From Anaerolineae bacterium (lineage in GTDB: Bacteria; Chloroflexota; Anaerolineae; Aggregatilineales; Phototrophicaceae), in contig JAFLCG010000004.1 in the NCBI GenBank assembly GCA_017303635.1, positions 186,001 through 250,000 on the forward strand: 64,000 nt of DNA, given 5' to 3'. The notes beneath the pieces were generated by a model. That model saw only the letters and a list, made by a program, of their open reading frames with translations. It was not told the DNA's origin and searched no databases. Position 1 is the first letter of the stretch. Every line of letters starts with the position of its first letter. The position numbers were made by a program, and so were the translations under genes. Of the stretch, positions 59,773 to 64,000 are shown one piece after another.

Positions 59773-60483
59773 CTAGAGGAGTTTGCTCCACAAGACTGGG
59801 CGCTGATCATAAGGCGTCAGGAAGCGCGTGATAAACGGTTCCAGATGGTAGAAGACCGAGGCGGCTGACCGGGATACCGGCACACGCGGATAGGCCAGCA
59901 TGACATAGGCAGAGCCGGAGGGAAAGCGTGCACCAAAGCCCAGCACACCTTTGACCCCACATAAATACAGGAAAGACTCCTGATCCGGCAGCAGTGGATG
60001 CTCGACCGCTGGCGCAATGTAAACTCGGCAGGTGTCGGCCTCTGCCCAGACCTGATCCTGAAAGGCCGGTGGAAGCACGGCGCCGGTTTCCAGGCCGAGC
60101 TGGGTGAAGGCGGCCTGTGGCAGCGCCGCCAACAGATCCGGGCCGGGTTTGATCAGGCGGTGTTTGCCGGATTGATAGCGCCGCGTCCAGTCGTAGATCA
60201 TGCCGCAGGTGCCCGTCAGCATCATCCAGTAAGGAACCGCCGGGTCATCAACCAGCGCTGCCATATCCGGCGGCAGGTCAGCGGTGCGCGTCCAACGGTA
60301 GAAGCGCACCACAGCCAGATCATCAAATGAATCATCCCGGCGGAAGACATTCCAGATGCGGGTGGCGATCATTTTGGTCGCCACCTCATAGTTCAAGAGG
60401 ATGCCGCGCCCGTAGTCACGTTCAATGTGGGAAGTGAATTCGTCGATCCTCGCCAGATCGCCCGGTTCGAGAGGTGTTCGCAT
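59773..60483 (-). CDS. Hypothetical protein
   Basis: The start is placed at the ATG of MRTPLEPGDLARIDEF; a TTG 21 bp upstream is an alternative, and neither has a strong ribosome-binding site. The 236-residue protein is soluble, with no signal peptide. It has a helical N-terminal half (ILLNYEVATKMIATRIWNVF) and a beta-rich C-terminal half (CRVYIAPAVEHPLLP, VLGFGARFPSGSAYVMLAY, SASVFYHLEPFITRFL). The latter has the pattern of a small ligand-sensing domain, but I cannot name it. It follows the lipoprotein gene, from which a terminator separates it. Confidence 0.5.
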   Translation of the reverse strand: MRTPLEPGDLARIDEFTSHIERDYGRGILLNYEVATKMIATRIWNVFRRDDSFDDLAVVRFYRWTRTADLPPDMAALVDDPAVPYWMMLTGTCGMIYDWTRRYQSGKHRLIKPGPDLLAALPQAAFTQLGLETGAVLPPAFQDQVWAEADTCRVYIAPAVEHPLLPDQESFLYLCGVKGVLGFGARFPSGSAYVMLAYPRVPVSRSAASVFYHLEPFITRFLTPYDQRPVLWSKLL

Positions 60484-60531
60484 GAAAGAGAGTAAGCCTG
60501 TCAACTAGACGGTAACATCTCTTTCATTCTA

Positions 60532-60559
60532 TAAAACCCAGTGCTGGTTGGCACTGGGT
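60532..60559 (-). terminator. Rho-independent terminator of the lipoprotein gene
   Basis: Read on the minus strand, CCCAGTGC-CAACCA-GCACTGGG is followed by TTTTATAG. It begins about 38 bp after the lipoprotein stop codon. Confidence 0.75.
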
Positions 60560-60596
60560 CATGCTTGAGATTTTCCACAAAGCGTAAAATAGCGCC

Positions 60597-61502
60597 TTAA
60601 CTACTGGCGGTGGTGGTCCCTGGCGTCCCGACCGAAACGCTCAGGTTATCGAAGCTGACCTGCTGCCCGGCACGACCACTGGCAGCAGCTACCAGACCCA
60701 CCTGCCCATCGGTGTAGATGTCATCAATCACATCGCCCACGAAGGTACCATTCACATACAGCGCCAGATAGTCCCCCACGCAGACTGCCCGCAGGTTATT
60801 ATTGCCTGCACCAGGACGAATGACCGCATTGGCCGTCCAGTCCACCAGCGCGGTGACATTGCGACCGCGCGAGCGCAGGATGGCAAAGCGCCCATCCCCG
60901 CTGACGACGAATAGATAACCATCGCCATTATTGATATTGATCTCGTTGGAGCCGCCGACTTCGAGGGTGGCTTCTGGCGTGGCTTCCGCTGCGGCATCGG
61001 TGACCGCCTCACGGGTGACTTCGGCAGTGGCTTCGGCGGTCACTTCCGCCTCAACGGCTTCAGTCGCTTCCGGGGTTACTTCTGCCAACGCCACGATCTC
61101 GCCGCTGCTGGAGGCATTGGCTTCGGCCAGTGCGTCGAGGGCCGGGTCAGTCGCCAGGTTGACTCCGACAGAGCCGCGCATCCGGCAGCCCACTCCGTAG
61201 ACCGTCGCCGGGCTATCAGTCAATTGTTGGGCTTCGACATCCACCACCACATCGCGGACGGGCGCGCCCCACTGGCCGTACCACGTCTCGCCATCACCAT
61301 CCAACACGGTGATCAGGTAGCGGCCTTCGGTAATTTCCAGCCGGGCCTGGCCCTCGTTATAACTGCCTTCTTCAAACGTCCCCGGCTGATCAAAATCGTA
61401 GTAAGCGACTTCATCCCCTTTGGTGAAGGTACGCTGCGGCCCAGCCGGTTGACAGGCAGCCAGCAGCACAGCGGCGAGGGTGAGCCAGAACAAACGCTTC
61501 AC
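60597..61502 (-). CDS. Lipoprotein with beta-sandwich domain
   Basis: The start is a GTG (VKRLFWLTLAAVLLAACQP) with GGAG 9 bp upstream; an ATG further upstream would hide the signal. Lipobox LAAC places the lipidated Cys at about residue 17. The mature protein resembles a concanavalin-like sandwich (YYDFDQPGTFEEGSYNEGQA, YLITVLDGDGETWYGQWG, VDVEAQQL, then YLFVVSGDGRFAILR, LRAVCVGDYLALYVNGTFVGDV, VSFDNLSVSV). The domain is interrupted by about 60 residues of Ala/Glu/Thr/Val repeats (EATAEVTREAVTDAAAEATP). A carbohydrate-binding role is plausible. Confidence 0.65.
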   Translation of the reverse strand: MKRLFWLTLAAVLLAACQPAGPQRTFTKGDEVAYYDFDQPGTFEEGSYNEGQARLEITEGRYLITVLDGDGETWYGQWGAPVRDVVVDVEAQQLTDSPATVYGVGCRMRGSVGVNLATDPALDALAEANASSSGEIVALAEVTPEATEAVEAEVTAEATAEVTREAVTDAAAEATPEATLEVGGSNEININNGDGYLFVVSGDGRFAILRSRGRNVTALVDWTANAVIRPGAGNNNLRAVCVGDYLALYVNGTFVGDVIDDIYTDGQVGLVAAASGRAGQQVSFDNLSVSVGTPGTTTASS

Positions 61503-61613
61503 AGGGGTTACTCCTGAAAGGTAGGGCAAACATCGAATTGAATCAGTATACCAGCCTTCCGCCCTGGAGGTTTGAATCTTCATCAAATACTAGGGCAAAG
61601 GCTAGAACGTGGC

Positions 61614-62615
61614 TTAACGCCCTTTGCGTTTCTTACGGCGCTTCTGCCGTTTGGTCTGGACGGGACGTTCGAGTTGTTTGGTCGGCGTGTCATCCACCAC
61701 GGCCACTTCTGTCGTCGGGGTCGAGTCTATCGAGGCCGCACTCGGCACAGATTTCGCGCGATGCTGCAAATAGTCCTGGATGAAACCGCCGCTGTCGGTG
61801 GCGACCAGCAATCCCGTCAGTTTATTGACGACCAGCTCGCCAAAGTGTTCGATCAGGCGAGTGACCTGTTCGCGCATCATCAGCATGACATCGGCCCAGG
61901 CTACATTGGCGCCCAGCAGGGGTTCGCGCAGGCTGCGGCTGGTTTCCAGGTAGTTGAGCAGCGGATCCGCCTGGTTGAAGATGAGCGCACCGGGCAGGTC
62001 ATAGCGCACGACCGCACCGAAGTGCCGCGCCAGAATGCGCGTGCCGACTTCCAACGAAAAGCGGTCGCTGGGCGAGGCCGGGATGGTGTTATACAGGCTG
62101 TTGGGCGGCACCAGCAGCGTCACCGCCCGTTTGAGCAGCACCTGCAGTTCCGGCATGTTCTGGTTGCTGTTGGTGGTCGCCAGCAGCAAACCGCCAGGGC
62201 GCAGCACCCGCTTACACTCCGCGACTGCCGCATCAATGTCCTCGACAAAAAACAGCATGTGATTCGCCATGACCACGTCAAAGCTGTGATCCGGGAAGGG
62301 AATCTGAGTCACATCCCCGGCCAATACCTTGTCCGGCGCGGGATGCCCGCTCAGCATGATCTCAAAACGGTCGAGGCCGGTGTAATCGACCTGGGGGACC
62401 TTCTTCAGGAGGGGGTAATACCAGCGGCCCGGCCCGCAACCGACATCCAACACGCGTTCATCCCCGCGCCACTGCACCGTATGCAGCGCCCAGGTGGCCA
62501 GGTCAGTTGGAGGGGTGGTGTACTTCGCATGAATATCCATACGGACGCGCAGTGCTTCCGGGTTGGAATACATATCGCGGACAGCGGCGTTGAGGTCAAA
62601 GTCAGGGATGAGCAT
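61614..62615 (-). CDS. Class I SAM-dependent methyltransferase
   Basis: The 333-residue protein has motif I VLDVGCGPGRWYYPLLKKV, VDYTGLDRFE, IPFPDHSFDVVMANHMLFFVED and LRPGGLLLATT, which together define a UbiE/Methyltransf_11-type enzyme. A helical C-terminal extension ends in a very basic tail (KRQKRRKKRKGR). The tail may bind nucleic acid or membranes. The substrate is unknown. A T-rich spacer of 563 bp follows its start on the upstream side. Confidence 0.82.
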   Translation of the reverse strand: MLIPDFDLNAAVRDMYSNPEALRVRMDIHAKYTTPPTDLATWALHTVQWRGDERVLDVGCGPGRWYYPLLKKVPQVDYTGLDRFEIMLSGHPAPDKVLAGDVTQIPFPDHSFDVVMANHMLFFVEDIDAAVAECKRVLRPGGLLLATTNSNQNMPELQVLLKRAVTLLVPPNSLYNTIPASPSDRFSLEVGTRILARHFGAVVRYDLPGALIFNQADPLLNYLETSRSLREPLLGANVAWADVMLMMREQVTRLIEHFGELVVNKLTGLLVATDSGGFIQDYLQHRAKSVPSAASIDSTPTTEVAVVDDTPTKQLERPVQTKRQKRRKKRKGR

Positions 62616-63178
62616 GTCGCTCCCACAGGGTGAAACACATGGGGGCGGCGTGCGCGCCCCCCATACAAGGTATCATAACATTGAGTTGGGGATTGGGGAA
62701 ACAGAGACGGTTCTAATGGGGTGTATTCGGGATTGGGGGTGAGCCTCGCATTTCAGTCGATAGCTAGATAGCCAGAGGATTTCCCCCATGAAATCGGTGT
62801 GGTGCATTTGGATTCAGGGGTAAGCTTGGCATGGTTGGCATCCAGATGGACAAGATTTGAGGGAGCTTGGTTGCGTTGATGGCGTTGGCGAAGGGTGCAA
62901 GCCCGGCAAGCTCCAATTTGTACCTCCATTATTAGCGACTTTACAAAGTGGACAGATTGGACGAATTGGACAGCCTGCGCGCCAGTCCAAAAAACCTGTT
63001 CTTGAGAAGTCCTTACCCCCTTCTCGATGCAGTTTTCGGGAGGGCGATATGCCATCATCGTAGCACAGGTTGGATGAAAAATCGGAACATATGTTCCGAT
63101 TTTGACCCTTAACAAATTTTGCTCCGAAATCCGTATGCACCCGTTCTGACCGCGTAATCATCTCAGGAAGAGGGTTAT
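62616..63178. repeat. Repeat-rich divergent spacer upstream of methyltransferase and DinB-like genes
   Basis: The 563-bp spacer holds a GGGGGCGGCGTGCGCGCCCCC-type palindrome near 62641, a tract of TTGGACGAATTGGACAG-like short direct repeats (about 62939-62972), TAGCACA (63061-63067), and a 26-bp palindrome (63078-63103). The tract, TAGCACA and palindrome occur in the same order in the spacer at 52.8-53.0 kb. No gene is recognised; short frames in it translate the repeats. Confidence 0.55.
63078..63103. repeat. Perfect 26-bp palindrome, copy 2 (LexA-box-like core)
   Basis: The arms AAAATCGGAACAT and ATGTTCCGATTTT are exact complements. The core GAACATATGTTC fits the DinR/LexA box of Gram-positive bacteria, and the palindrome lies 75 bp upstream of a DinB-family gene. 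The copy at 52955-52978 is not next to an SOS gene, so the regulatory reading is uncertain. Confidence 0.6.
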
Positions 63179-63646
63179 ATGACCGATCCACTCATCGAAA
63201 CCTGGCAGATCAATGACCGGATTAACCGCTACATGCTGGAAGCGATCCCGCCCGAAGCGCTGACCGGCGTGCAACTCACCGGCAAAGGCTGGAACGTCGG
63301 GCAGCAGTTCGCGCATATCCACAACGTGCGGCTGCTCTGGTTGCAATCCGCTGCGCCGGAGCTGATGAGCGGATTGGCGAAGGTGGAGAAAGAAGCCTCC
63401 GGGGATAAAGCCGGGCTGATGCGCGCGCTGACGGCTTCGGGCGAGGCCATCACGGCACTGCTGGAAAAAGCCATCAGTGCCGGGGGCAAGGTCAAAGGGT
63501 TCAAGCCGCACGCGACTGCCTTCGTCGGTTACTTGTGTTCCCATGAAGGCTATCACCGCGCCGAGGTCGGCATCATCCTGACCCAGAGTGGTCATCCACT
63601 GGATAAAAAAGTGGCCTTTGGCATCTGGGAATGGGGCGTGCGCTGA
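63179..63646 (+). CDS. DinB/YfiT-like four-helix protein
   Basis: The 155-residue protein starts at an ATG with AGGAAGAGGG upstream. It shows the DinB-superfamily metal-site pattern: the first His in QQFAHIHNVR near residue 45, and the paired His of HEGYHRAEVGIIL near residue 121. Members are putative metal-dependent enzymes, some being thiol S-transferases; they are not the DinB polymerase. The stop is 2 bp from the convergent DUF433 gene. A palindrome with a LexA-box-like core lies upstream. Confidence 0.75.
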   Translation: MTDPLIETWQINDRINRYMLEAIPPEALTGVQLTGKGWNVGQQFAHIHNVRLLWLQSAAPELMSGLAKVEKEASGDKAGLMRALTASGEAITALLEKAISAGGKVKGFKPHATAFVGYLCSHEGYHRAEVGIILTQSGHPLDKKVAFGIWEWGVR

Positions 63647-63648
63647 GG

Positions 63649-63993
63649 CTACGCCTGATTGGGTTCGTCCGGCGGATGGATACCTTTGGCCCGCGCCCGG
63701 TCGATCAAATCACGGCGGCGGGCGTCAGCCTCCGGGCGGTGCTGCTCCATCAGTGCCTTGCCGTCTGCGATTTGCGCGTCAATCTCCGCCTGATGGTCGT
63801 AGTAGTACGAAAGGGCGGCGTACACCTGTGCCGGTGTGACATCCACTTCTTCAGCAATTTGTTCAGCCGACCATCCCCCATTGATCGAAAAGGCCACTAC
63901 ATCCTGCACACGCACGCGGGTGCCTTCAATGCGCGGCTTGCCACCGCAAATGTCTGGAGTGGCTACAATATGTTCAATCGTCAAGACAGTCAT
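63649..63993 (-). CDS. DUF433 family antitoxin-like protein
   Basis: The 114-residue protein has the DUF433 pattern: HIVATPDICGGKPRIEGTRV, then VVAFSINGGWSAEQIAEEVDV and TPAQVYAALSYYYDHQAEID, a helix-turn-helix-like segment. DUF433 proteins are usually followed by a DUF5615 PIN-like toxin gene in the same direction. Here the next position downstream is taken by the convergent DinB-like gene, so no toxin is present. A charged C-terminal tail of about 35 residues (QHRPEADARRRDLIDRARAK) is longer than in the short family members. The gene starts 7 bp from the right edge of the window. Confidence 0.8.
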   Translation of the reverse strand: MTVLTIEHIVATPDICGGKPRIEGTRVRVQDVVAFSINGGWSAEQIAEEVDVTPAQVYAALSYYYDHQAEIDAQIADGKALMEQHRPEADARRRDLIDRARAKGIHPPDEPNQA

Positions 63994-64000
63994 GGCTAGA

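Overview
The window is a GC-rich (by eye; not computed) bacterial chromosome segment that is almost fully coding, with about 50 genes on both strands and no rRNA, tRNA or CRISPR array that I can see. The gene style suggests a free-living, probably monoderm bacterium, most likely Chloroflexota (Anaerolineae-like). The signs are a Hanks-type kinase fused to a sugar-binding domain, long TPR and beta-helix proteins, a low-complexity-rich FtsK, many GGGCG...CCCCTAC hairpin repeats, and no outer-membrane assembly or porin genes. This assignment is an inference; no marker gene proves it.

Layout. 1-12 kb (all +): a THUMP-type RNA methyltransferase cut by the left edge, a secreted clan GH-A glycosidase, a TolB-like propeller, an SdhA/FrdA-type flavoprotein behind two Crp/Fnr-like sites, a secreted unknown, rsmG, a HerA/DUF853 ATPase, a multispanning membrane protein and a four-domain S1 protein with a clear sigma70-type promoter. 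12-24 kb: repeat-rich spacers, a membrane protein, a phosphoesterase-DtxR pair, a kinase/periplasmic-binding-protein fusion, an M23-like protein, a DipZ-like redoxin, a low-GC methyltransferase, and a threonine-degradation pair (SDR-type threonine dehydrogenase plus Kbl).

24.4-38.9 kb is the highlight, a putative alginate (mannuronan/guluronan) locus. Genes run leftward from 34.4 kb: a UDP-glucose/GDP-mannose dehydrogenase, an Alg8-like family-2 synthase fused to a BcsB-like ectodomain, two proteins matching the catalytic module of AlgE mannuronan C5-epimerases (all four catalytic residues present in both), and a secreted protein with about 23 TPRs (AlgK-like position). Upstream lie an anchored beta-helix protein, a secreted PL7 alginate lyase with dockerin-like repeats, and an alkaline-phosphatase-superfamily enzyme. 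Precursor oxidation, polymerisation/export, epimerisation and cleavage are therefore encoded together. The Pseudomonas outer-membrane porin, PilZ protein Alg44 and acetylation genes are missing, which would fit a one-membrane cell.

39-42 kb holds five translationally coupled paralogous small membrane proteins and a SnoaL-like protein. 42-47 kb is a 1711-residue FtsK. 47-64 kb is a mixed housekeeping region: crotonase, orphan metal-ABC ATPase, agmatinase, ModB-like permease, NAD epimerase, cyclophilin, secreted Cys-pair protein, GNAT, haem-binding protein, GT4, lipoprotein, methyltransferase, DinB-like protein and an orphan DUF433 antitoxin-like gene. Four dispersed repeat families punctuate the spacers; one copy supplies the stop codon of an epimerase gene.
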